From Thunnus maccoyii (taxonomy: Eukaryota > Chordata > Actinopteri > Scombriformes > Scombridae), in assembly GCF_910596095.1 (NCBI RefSeq), contig NC_056533.1, forward strand, positions 4,277,501 through 4,341,500: a stretch of DNA of 64,000 bases, written 5' to 3'. A program made the translations under genes and the position numbers. The notes below the pieces were generated by a model. The model had not been told where the DNA came from. It saw nothing but the letters and a program-made list of their open reading frames with translations, and searched no databases. Within the stretch, counting starts at the first letter, position 1; every line of letters starts with the position of its first letter. Shown here in pieces: positions 34,099 through 44,300 of the stretch.

Positions 34099-35254
34099 GT
34101 GCAAAACATAAGCAAACAATCAAGATCCTCACTCCAGAAACTTGTTGTCTCCTTCAAACACCTGTAATGATCAAAGGGCAGGAGCCAGCGGCAGCAGACA
34201 GCGCCGCAACTCGGTGAGGAGCCCCCTCCAGCAGAGTGTATCCTGGAAATACTTCCCTCTGTGTTTGATGTGGTCTGCTCAGTAATGTCTCTCCCTGCTC
34301 TCAGACCACAGACACTTACCTGTGACAGGACCAGAATAGTTTATCGCATGTCAAATAAGTGTGAGTTGATTCAGCGTGGAAAAGCGAGGAACCTTTACAG
34401 TTTCACTACAGTTTTCAATGCATACAGCCATGTTAACACATCAACCCACCACCCTGTGTCAACTTTGGAACTGATTTAACTGGACTTTCAGGGTATTCCT
34501 TCATATATAGCTGTCTGGCCTCCAAGACTGCACACACTAGTGTCAGTAGATTTTTAAAACCACTCATTTAAAGGATAATTCCACCTTATTCCTACTTTTG
34601 GATCATATTTTCCTTGCCCTGGCCATTGTTTCCATTGGTTACGATAACACTGTGCTCAGTTAATTGCTGAGATCTTGAAACACAGTGACATCACCAGAAA
34701 GAGGTGCAACAAGGCAAGAAACTGGAGCAACCAGACTATCAGACCTCCCAGTTAGTCAAACTTATTTGGAAGAGAAAACAAAGGCGAACCATACAATTAC
34801 TGCCGAAACTGTCTTATTTAAACACTATTCACAGTTTACAGGCTGACTTTCAGTCTCAACTTTGACCTAAGGTACTTTCTGTAGTTTTAAGCACACAATT
34901 TGTGTAATTTCAGGTGTGCTCACTTTCAGTTTTACCTCCAAGTAAAGTGGTTGTTGTAGCGATGTCGACATGTTCTTAAATCTCTGCAAATATTTCGGTG
35001 GGTACAATGTTATCACTGTCAATAAAAACAAAACAGCACAAATAATATGCAAGTTGTAAAAAAAAAACAACAGAATTTTCCTTTATTGTGTATGTTTTTT
35101 GCTTTTTGCAGACCCATGTACACTTTCCTTTCATAGAGTGAAAAAATGTACAGTACTATATAGAAAATAAAATAAATTATTAATATTGGCACTATATTCA
35201 CTCCATACATTTGGTGTAAAATGTGATTTACGTGAATTACTTGGGTAAAAACCT

Positions 35255-35271
35255 TGTGTGTGTGTGTGTGT
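35255..35271 (+). repeat. (TG)8 microsatellite
   Basis: Short TG tract. Confidence 0.85.
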
Positions 35272-35389
35272 TTAGGGGTATCAAGTGAAAGTATCAGTGG
35301 ACAAAGATAGGCACATGGATAGAAAAAAAGTGAAAGCATGGTGTAACACAACAGCAGGCTGTTGTATGTGTTACATAGTGTATGTTGGT

Positions 35390-35394
<5 letters not shown>

Positions 35395-35438
<44 letters not shown>
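35395..35438 (+). repeat. (TG)22 microsatellite
   Basis: 44 bp of uninterrupted TG, preceded by decayed units. Confidence 0.93.
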
Positions 35439-35442
<4 letters not shown>

Positions 35443-35575
35443 CTGAGGGTCTTTGTCTGCTGCTGGTTGAGCTGGCGCTGGCAGGCCTGTGGGAAAGGAT
35501 TAGACTTTCACGCCTTTTCCTCCACACTGAAGCCCCATCAAAGACATTCCTTGCATAACAAATCAATGAGTACTG

Positions 35576-35576
<1 letters not shown>

Positions 35577-35620
<44 letters not shown>
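35577..35620 (+). repeat. (CA)22 microsatellite
   Basis: 44 bp of uninterrupted CA, opposite in sense to the (TG)22 tract 138 bp earlier and equal in length. Confidence 0.93.
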
Positions 35621-35622
<2 letters not shown>

Positions 35623-38340
35623 TACTCCTGTTAATCATTAGCCAAACAATAACTTTCAGGATTCAGACAGAACTTTCTTGTTCTTTACTCAAATGTGGGC
35701 AGGAGGAAATTAGCCGAATTTACAAGTTGAAACACAAGCATTTGAAGCTGTGTATTTAAGAAAAAAAAACATGGACTCTTCTCCAACTAAAGTACTGTAT
35801 GTGTGTGTATTGCTGTTTGCATGTGTTAATGTTAACATAATTTCAATACTGGAAGCATTAAAGTAACTTGTAATGACAGACAGAAGGGAAAGCACAAGCC
35901 ATCATAAAATGTTTCCTTATGCAAACTCTAGGTCTATTTTACGCAGAATTTTGAGTGAAAGTAAACTCAAAGTTGGGACAAAAAACCTGCCGTGGTAAAA
36001 TGGGGATATTAAATAGTAACAATAATATAATAATAAAGAGATCTTTAGTGAAAAGTTATAATCGTTGCCAACTTCCACACCTTTGCCCACCTGGTTGATC
36101 AGTGCATGGGGTGGGCGTGCTTGACAGAATTTATACATAACTGAGGGATTCCATTGACTTGAACTTCTACAACACTGTTAGCCTTTGGTACTGGGCTCTT
36201 TCTTTCACTTTCACTGTATTTTATGAACTGGGAAGTTATGGATATAAAAGACAACAGCGGGACCAACTATACTGTGTCATATAACTGTAACTGTCATTTT
36301 TGTATGCGGTTTGATACGAGGGTAGTAAGAGGTTGTGAAACAGATAACAATGGAAGAACTGATATTGTTCCTCTTCACATTGGGTCACTGGGTTGCTAGG
36401 TTGGTGGTGGGCCAAAACAGCATCCAGATGCAATAGTATAATGGCGGTTGCTTTTGCTGGGTTTGTTGTAATGGTTCTTGTTGTAATATGATGACACATC
36501 TGTTTGACCAGTAACAATCAACAGAACTGCTGGGAACCCCTTGCATGGGAAAATACCTTGCATGTGGTTCCACAACCTGCATAGTGGTAAAATTTAGGCC
36601 TTTTTCAAACCTGTGTTGTTTAGTTTGGTTGAATTGGACTCTGCTTTGTTTTCCTCCTTGGATTCATTTAGCAATCATACTTGGTTGCAGACCAAAACAA
36701 ATGCATGGAGACCCTTTAGAGGAAGTGGTCTCAGTTTGATCACAAATGAATTCTGGAACAGTCTGTTTGTGGTGGGAATTTGAGCCAACCTTGATAAACC
36801 TTGATCCCAACCACAAGGTGTACTCTGAAAGTTTGAGCAAAGTCAACAGCTGTTAGCAGCTAGCAGGAGAGTGAATTGAGGTCCACCTTCTTGATATTTG
36901 GCCAGAGGACCTTCTTCCTGTATTTATGTCCTCACTCCCACTCAGACACATCTGACTGGAACGTTCTCACGAGTCTTGTAATGATGCACTTTGGTTTGCT
37001 TTCATTTTTTTTTTCTGTGTGAAAAGAAAAGGAACCACATTCATGTGGACATGGCCTCAGTGTCTTTAGTTTCCGCTTGCATAATAATGTTAGCGCTCAT
37101 GTCTTCTCACAGCTAGTCTCAACTTCATTCATGTCGGAAATGTGGAGCGAAAAGAGGAACGATGACAGTGCAACTGTAAAGCCAACACAGCTCTTTCTGT
37201 CTGGCTGAATGTCAGTTTTTGATCAGCTGATTTAAAACTTCTGCATCAGAAGATTTGAATTGTCTCCATGTTGATTCACCAACTTTATTAAAGTGTAATA
37301 ATAAATTGAGGTAAAGCTTTAGATTACAGCCAACGTATGAACTCCTAATTCTCAACTAAAACACTGTAAATGTTTTGTATAGTGTACCAGTACACACTGA
37401 TACATACATGTAAGTGCAAGGAAACAAGTTGTGAGGTTCGGGAATAAGAAGGTAACAATCAGGTATTGTAGGTATTTCTTAAATACCAGGTGTCTATTCT
37501 AATATTGAGCAACAATCTTGACATTTTGGAGAAATATAATATGCTGTACACTGTTGGCCCTCATATAAAGTGTTACCTAAATTGTTGGCGTACTCCTTTA
37601 TAAATGAACATCTTCAGTAGGAACCATTGGGCTTGGAGTTTAGTGGCACAGAGTTCAGCGAATTTGTAAATTACTGAAAGACAGACAAACATGTTTGCTG
37701 TGGTCTTTTCATGGGATTCAGTGAAAAAGACTAATGCTAGTCTTCTCCTTTCAACATAAGAAGTAATACTGATGAATGAATTTGTAGTGACTCTGAGGGG
37801 AAGTGAATTTCAGTAACTGCTGTGTGGTACGGAAATGAGATATCTGATGCTACAGATCAGCTCTAATTCTAACCTTATTAGGTTTCAACCCATATGTGAT
37901 TGTCAGTCTACTTTTTGGACTAGTGCTGTGTTCCTATCATATCCCAGTTATCATAATTACCACTTTCTGATCTCCCAGTCTTTTACAACTGGTAAACTCT
38001 CAATGTTTCTGACTTGTAGCTTATTGAGTGACTGAAAAACTAAAAAAAACATAGATGGCTCATCTCAGCAAAGTCCATCATTTCAAAAACAATTACACCC
38101 AAATCTATTGGATGTATTGTTATATTGTCAATGAATGCACTGTATTTTTAACCCTCACACTATCAACTCCGATGACATGAACTTGGTAATCATGGTGATC
38201 TCTCCCAACTACTATTCTGCCAATAGCTAGATGTCAACAACGTACAGTGTGAGTATAATATTTTCACCACTTCTCTCACGCATCACCTCCTACAGACAAG
38301 AACAGACAGCCCGTTTCCCAGACTCCATCTAATTCATGTT

Positions 38341-38346
38341 TTTATT
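38341..38346 (-). terminator. ccnd1: ccnd1 candidate distal polyadenylation signal
   Basis: AATAAA on the minus strand, followed within about 50 nt by a GU-rich stretch (TGTCTGTTCTTGTCTGT on the minus strand), which fits a cleavage and polyadenylation site. Its position gives a 3' UTR length close to the mammalian one. Confidence 0.5.
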
Positions 38347-38420
38347 GTGTAGTCGACACAAATATGAATACACTGTTTGTACCAGTTGCGGACAACTGGC
38401 ATGAAGTAGACACAACTGTG

Positions 38421-38428
38421 TGGAATGT
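38421..38428 (-). promoter_or_regulatory. ccnd1: Candidate miR-1/206 8-mer site, ccnd1 3' UTR
   Basis: The transcript reads ACATTCCA near the distal end of the UTR, a full 8-mer for miR-1/206, which represses cyclin D1 in mammalian muscle cells. Conservation is not tested. Confidence 0.3.
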
Positions 38429-39067
38429 TGTAAAAACAAAACAAAAACAGTCTATGGCTTACCGAGCATGACACCGAATCTATTTACAAACTCAAATCAA
38501 CTCACTGACAGTTTGAAAATTGGAGCAAAAAGCTTTGTTTTATAAATATAAAAAGGGGAAAGGAAGGAAGGCCGCTATGGGCCTAAAGGGGGGATAAAGT
38601 CTCTTTCACCGAGACAGCTTAACACTCAACAGAGTTATACATATCCCATTTTCTGTTATGGCACCAGTATCAAAGCATGCCCTGGACTCGCTGGTTTCCA
38701 TCGCGGATGCTTCACCTCAAGCAGGTTTAACAGAGCTAGTAGGCACTGAACCAACAAGTAGAATAGAATAAGAACTAAACAAATAAAAAGACTAAAATTA
38801 GAGATAGATCTTGACTGTCACATGAGGTATTGTGGATCAAAGCATTTCTGTACATTGTCTCATTTTTCCTTGTCTTTTGGAATAGTACGGAAAATCATAT
38901 TACGTAATTATAAACAAAAGAAAAAAAATGATCACATAGACTCTACATAAAACAAAAAAATGAGGATGTCAATAACACAATTTTCTATGAGAAAATTCAA
39001 ACCTAGAATGGCAGTATATTGACATTTATATGTATAAAAAAAAAACAACCAAAAACAACCAAAAATG

Positions 39068-39075
39068 TAGCAGCA
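39068..39075 (-). promoter_or_regulatory. ccnd1: Candidate miR-15/16 8-mer site, ccnd1 3' UTR
   Basis: The transcript reads TGCTGCTA, a full 8-mer match to the miR-15/16 seed. A 7-mer (TGCTGCT) lies at 40070-40064. Mammalian CCND1 is an established miR-15/16 target. A single 8-mer in 2.9 kb has a modest chance expectation, so this is suggestive only. Confidence 0.4.
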
Positions 39076-39173
39076 AATAACAGGAGAAAAGCATCATTTT
39101 TAATCCATTACGGTTTTTGACGTCTTTTTTTTTTCCTTTTTTTTTTTTTTATTTTTTAAACACGTAGCTGGGA

Positions 39174-39179
39174 TTTATT
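39174..39179 (-). terminator. ccnd1: ccnd1 alternative proximal polyadenylation signal
   Basis: AATAAA on the minus strand, about 2.06 kb after the stop codon and just 5' of a long A-rich stretch of the transcript. Use is unknown. Shortening here would remove the candidate miR-15/16 8-mer (39068) and miR-1/206 8-mer (38421) but keep the AU-rich hairpin at 39.8 kb. Confidence 0.3.
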
Positions 39180-39813
39180 TTCTATAGCAGCGGAATACAA
39201 GGAGTGTTTCTCTCCTACTCTCTATCCTTAATGTACAATCAGAAACCTAATTTACAGGGTTCCTACACAGTTGGACACATTTAAAGAATTCAACACTTTT
39301 TTTCCAGAATTCAATTTGATTTGAAGAGTCTTCTCGTCTGTCCATCTTCATTTTCAGTCTGTATCAACCCAGACAACAACTTTCCCGTCATGTGTAGGAA
39401 CCCTGACTTGAACTCCACAGCGTTAAGACGCATCTCGCTGTTGAGCCGTCACCCTTTTTGCCACTTTTGACGCCATTTCACCCCTCGGTACTTGCCAGCT
39501 TTGCTCTCCACTTTTTCTTTTTTTTTCCCCAAGAAACGCAGCCCACGTCTTTTAGGTTTGTGCAAAATCACGTCAATAGTCTCAACACTCCTCCTCTATT
39601 TTTTTTTTTTTTTTTTTAGCTTCATCCCCTTCCCAGAATCCATGAGCAGTATTTGAACTGAGGTGGAACAATGGAGGAGATGCTGTACTGGTGATTTCGA
39701 GTTTTACTTTTATAAACGTTTCTCAACGGCGGAGCTGCTCCGGAGGCAGAAATAATCTTAGCGGTTGAGTTAAACATCAATAGGTGGAGCCATGGTTAGT
39801 TAGCAACTACAAA

Positions 39814-39858
39814 AATAAATAATACTTGTTTTTCCTCTATAAAAATAAAGTATTATTT
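39814..39858 (-). promoter_or_regulatory. ccnd1: AU-rich element in a hairpin, ccnd1 3' UTR
   Basis: The transcript contains the AU-rich nonamer TTATTTATT (39822-39814). It partly overlaps one arm of a perfect 11-bp inverted repeat, AAATAATACTT (39817-39827) and AAGTATTATTT (39848-39858), with a 20-nt loop. Nonamers of this type bind mRNA-decay and stabilising factors, and mammalian CCND1 mRNA is AU-rich-element regulated. Function here is inferred. Confidence 0.45.
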
Positions 39859-40251
39859 TAGCTATAAAAACAATACTTTTCTTTACTTTTACCTTCGGAC
39901 CTCCAGCCTTTGGCTCTGCACACTGAACTTTAACTAAACCAATGATATTTCTGATACGAGCAGCTCTGCCTCTATGAAATGTTTGTTAAACTAAGACTCT
40001 TATCTGAGACTTGGAAGGCAGCTACAGCAAGCCACTGGCTCTGTGAGACTCATGACAGTGTCAAGCAGCATTCAGTCTTGTTTTTTTTTTTAAAAAAAAA
40101 AGGATTTCTGCAGGTGCAACTGTCTGCATGCCTGCCCTGACTCTCCATCACCAAAAGACTCCTGCTCAAACCTCCATTCCATTTTCATGTTGTTTTACAA
40201 ACTTTATCACTGTGATTTTTTTTTTTTTAGACGAGCCAGCATTGCTGACCA

Positions 40252-40258
40252 AAAGTGC
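40252..40258 (-). promoter_or_regulatory. ccnd1: Candidate miR-17/20/106 7-mer site, ccnd1 3' UTR
   Basis: The transcript reads GCACTTT, the 7-mer seed match for the miR-17 family, a known regulator of mammalian CCND1. A match of this length is fairly likely by chance. Confidence 0.25.
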
Positions 40259-41236
40259 TTTTTTTTTTAGAAAACAAAAGTTGGAATGGTATTAGGTATA
40301 ACTACACAGAGAAAGAAAAAAAAAACACAACAGACTGTGGATTACTCTGCTTGCGTGTGCGTCGATTTAAGCTTATCAAATTACAGCAAGCTGAAATGGG
40401 TAAAGCGAATGTTGTCAAGGAATGAATCATATTTTGTCCAAACCTCAACATCAGCAATCCACAGTCACTAGGGGCCATAAAGACAGAGCGTTTCACACTA
40501 CACCTGGTTAAAAAAAAAAAACAAAAAGCTTGAAAGAAAAGAGGTATAAGACTAATGGATAAAGAGGTCTAAAATGATATATAATAAAGTGACTAAACAT
40601 AAGCAAGCAGGGATATATGAATGTCTGCACTGCAACAAGACAAACATGGGAGCTTGGACAGGAAGTCTAAAATATTCTAGATATAACAGAAAAGAAATTA
40701 AAACAAAAAGCCTCTTCTCTTTAATAAATGTCAGGTTTCAGGTAAAAACCTGAAGACAGACTACAAGGACCTACTGTACATGACACTTTGGGATGTTTTA
40801 GTAGGCGAGTTGAGTCTGTGGTAATTTAAAGATTCCTAGTTTAATGTTTCAGGGAATAAGAAAAAATATCTACTAAAATGTTTTCGTGGCTTAAACTCCA
40901 GCCCACGCAGGTCATCAATTTTCAGTGTCTTTTCTTTCGAGTACATTTCTGTAGTGTTCATTTCTTTTCCCAGGATGGGAGGGGACACTGGCAGGAAATG
41001 TGACTTGGGGGGTTTGTTGCAGGGCGGGCGGGGGGACGCTCTGTCCTGTCTTGTTAGCTGTAATGGGCAGCGGGCATGTGAGTGACATGTCGGCCATGAT
41101 AGCAGCCCACCAGGAAGGAGGAGGGGAGGCTGAGTTCAGATGAGGCACCCCTCCCCAGTCCACTTGTCACCGCCCTCCGTCTACAACTTTTCCCTCGATC
41201 GTTAGGTAATCGCGCAACGTGGCCCGTCGAGTCATT

Positions 41237-41392
41237 TCAGATGTTGATGTCTCTGACGTCTGTCGGGGTGCAGGACAGGTCCACGTCCTCGTCCACGCGT
41301 TTGGTTTCTGTTGTGCTGTTGTGCTGCTGAGCCTGCCGCAGGCTGGACTCCAGCAGGGACTCTATCTGCTCCTGGCACGACCGCAAACAGTC
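41237..41392 (-). CDS. ccnd1: ccnd1 coding exon 5 and stop
   Basis: The acceptor is GTGCTTGCAG, after an intron of only 109 nt. It encodes residues 242-292, including [18 protein letters not shown] and the degron [10 protein letters not shown], followed by TGA at 41239-41237. Confidence 0.97.
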   Translation of the reverse strand, partial: DCLRSCQEQIESLLESSLRQAQQHNSTTETKRVDEDVDLSCTPTDVRDINI

Positions 41393-44300
41393 CTGCAAGC
41401 ACAGAATCAACAGTCCAGTCAACACCACCGTCGCACAACATCCAGAAAACAACAACGGCTTTTTTTTTTTTTAAGATTCATGTGTGTTTGCTGTGGCATA
41501 CCGGGTCGCTGCGAATGACCTGTGACAGGAAGTTGGTGAGGTTCTGGGAGGACAGGGAGGGATCTTGGCTCTTCAGGTAGAGACCTTGAACAGCTGCCAC
41601 CACGCTGCCCGCCGCCACCATGGACGGAGGACTGGCGATGAAGTTGACATCTGCAGAAATGCACAAGCAGGTGTCAGGATACAGAACAGTTTGGAAATGA
41701 TCATGATAAAAACATAACATCTAGATCTAGGTTCCTTTAAATAAAAGAATAGAAACACTCAGGTGTCTGTGTTTCCCCTAGATTTTCTTTTCAGGCCTGG
41801 TGGTACGCACTGAAAAAACCATAAACAAACATGGCGTGCAGGATGGCATATTCTCACATGTTTGGGTCAAATGGCACAGCAGGCAATTTATGCAATTTAT
41901 ATTTACGTTCAAATTTTTGTTCGCTGGTATATTCAAGACCCCCATCTGCCCCTCTCACTACTCCCTCTTCTGTCCCTCTTCCTTTTTCTCCATCTGTTTT
42001 TTTTGCTTGGCTCCAGAGTTTTGGAGAAAAGCATTAATGTATTTGGTTGTCCTTCCCTCGCGTTAGAGCTTTTTAGGTGGCACCATATTCACGTTAGCTA
42101 ACCTGCATCTCGCTCTGCAGTAATTTAAAGGGACTCTGATAGCAGCAACACTCGCGTTTCCCAGGCAACTCATGTTTCGGAACAGTGCCACACACAGGCT
42201 CCCAAACACAAATGATCATTGATTTTGGAATGAATGGATATTTGGCCTTATTTTTGGTATTTAAAACAAAAAAGATTTTTGTGGCCTGGCTAGGGGTTCT
42301 CATTGGCCAGGCCTGTACAATTATAAGGGAAACATTGGGTCAACTATTTTATACCCTACAAGTTCCCAATCATTATCATAATATAAACTGACTCAGAACC
42401 ACTGAGTAAACTTTAGTAATAAATCCCAGTCTTCTCACAGAAAAACAACACATGACTGATTATCGTCACAGTATGCCACACATCTGCTCCTCTGAACCTT
42501 CAACATTTATTAACTAATAATGAGAACATGGCAGAATAACAAAACAAGAAACTGGGCTGAAGAGGGCAAAAAACAGTCATCTTAAACTTGAGTTAGGGGT
42601 TCTTTATCCCCAGAAAACACTTAAATCCTCAGATTTATTTTACAGGGAAACTTGTTTACTGTGAACTTTTAGGCTACGGAGAAGAAAATATTGAGTATAA
42701 CTAAGTATAGAAAAAATATACAGATGAGAACATTAGGGTTACAGCAGCAGAGCATAGTGACACACGGAACAGCGAGTGTAAATATGTATAAACAGTAAGT
42801 ATCCGTGTAAGAGATAATAGTGAGATTTCCCTGGTGCATGTCCTACCTGTAGCACAGAGGGCCACGAAGGTCTGGGCATGTTTCCTGAGGATCTGCTTGG
42901 TGGACGGGTGGATCTTCAGCTTGGACAGGAAGTGCTCGATGAAGTCGTGAGGCGTGACTGAAGCCAGATCCCACTTCAGCTTGTTGAGAACCAGCAGCTC
43001 CATTTGCTGTGGACGGACCAGACCAGAGGCATTCACTCAAACTGACCCATTCACCTCTAGAGAACAATGTAGGCTACTCCTCCTTATATCTGCTGTGACA
43101 TTTAGTTCTTGCAGCTGTGGCACTTTTATCAGGGTGGGACTGCTGCCATTTAATCCATTCTTATATTTCTGCCAATTAATGTTCCCTTTTTCTTTTTTTT
43201 CTTTTTTTGATGCTAGTTTTCAGCTTTCTTCCACAGATCCACTAGATTTTTTTTCTTGTTAACCATACTACCTGTAAATACTAAATATAAATAGCCCTAC
43301 GTATACTAAACCATATACTCCACAAATTAGTCTCTTTTATGTATAAATTTACAGATTGAGTAACCTTTATTATGATTACAGTGTGATTCCAAGTATCCTG
43401 AACATCACTTATCACTCTGGCTGAAGCACAGCCACGGAAACAGCTGCATATAAAACAAATGTCACAGCAAACATAAAAGAAAAGCGTGTGACTGCAGTTC
43501 TTAATGATCAGTTTGTCATTGCCAATAGTCTGCACTTCTGTTTTATGGCCATTAGGTGTCGCTGTGATGCAGTGTTTTCTTGGCAGTCACTGAGACCATT
43601 CATGAAATCAGAGAGGCCTTCCAGTCACCATGGGAAAGTCACAGGCAGCCATTCAGTCACTGCTGCAGCAAAGCTACATATATACTTTATTTCAAAAATT
43701 TCAACCAAAATATACTCTGTGACATGTCAATTCAATCAATACTTTCCAACCACGGTTACACTGACAAAGCAGATGAACTGCAAACACTCTGTATTCTGGT
43801 CATGTGGTCTCCAGTGCATGGTGCTCATGTACTGTATGTGTTATGCAACATCCATGTCTGCAGAACTCAATTACCAGCAGTTCTCCAGGCTGGACCGAGT
43901 TGTCGGTGTAGATACAGAGTTTCTCCGCCGTTAAGGGCACAGTCTCCTTCATCTTGGATGCTAGAAACATGCATGTAGCTCCCAGCAGCTGTAGTCTTGT
44001 TTTCCTGGTGGCCTCCACTGATAAAAATCTGTCCAAATAGTTCATAGCCAGCGGAAAAACCTCCTCCTCACATTTCTGTTCCTCGCAGACCTGGGAGGTG
44101 AGAAAAGCACTTAGAGAAAGAAGAACACTCCCCTATTCATATGCATTATTAAGTCTATGCCCCCACTGGCTCTGTGCCTTATTCTATATGCACAGCTGTT
44201 TGCATTCAATAGCTGCACTATCAGCAATGATCCGAAATGAAATTAAAAGACATGGAACATTTTTTTTTGCATTTAATTCATGTGATTTTAAAGTTTAAAC

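Larger units (their letters stand above)
34108..38320. other. Convergent intergenic region (right part); nothing coding recognised
   Basis: Unique AT-rich DNA plus the paired GT and CA tracts at 35395 and 35577. ORFs here are microsatellite translations or chance. Both genes point into this region, so 3' ends, not promoters, are expected. Confidence 0.5.
38321..41236 (-). other. ccnd1: ccnd1 3' UTR (inferred, about 2.9 kb)
   Basis: This is the non-coding stretch after the ccnd1 stop, unusually rich in long A or T runs (for example at 39127-39150, 39600-39618, 40081-40101, 40219-40229). It is free of the transposon families seen elsewhere in the window, as expected of a constrained 3' UTR. 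Mammalian CCND1 also has a 3' UTR of about 3 kb. It carries AU-rich element motifs and candidate microRNA seed sites, listed separately. The far end is set by AATAAA at 38346-38341; a more proximal AATAAA (39179-39174) could give a shorter form. Confidence 0.65.

Noticed and set aside
35577..35620. CRISPR-like or satellite array
   Set aside because: It is a plain dinucleotide repeat in a vertebrate genome; no spacers.
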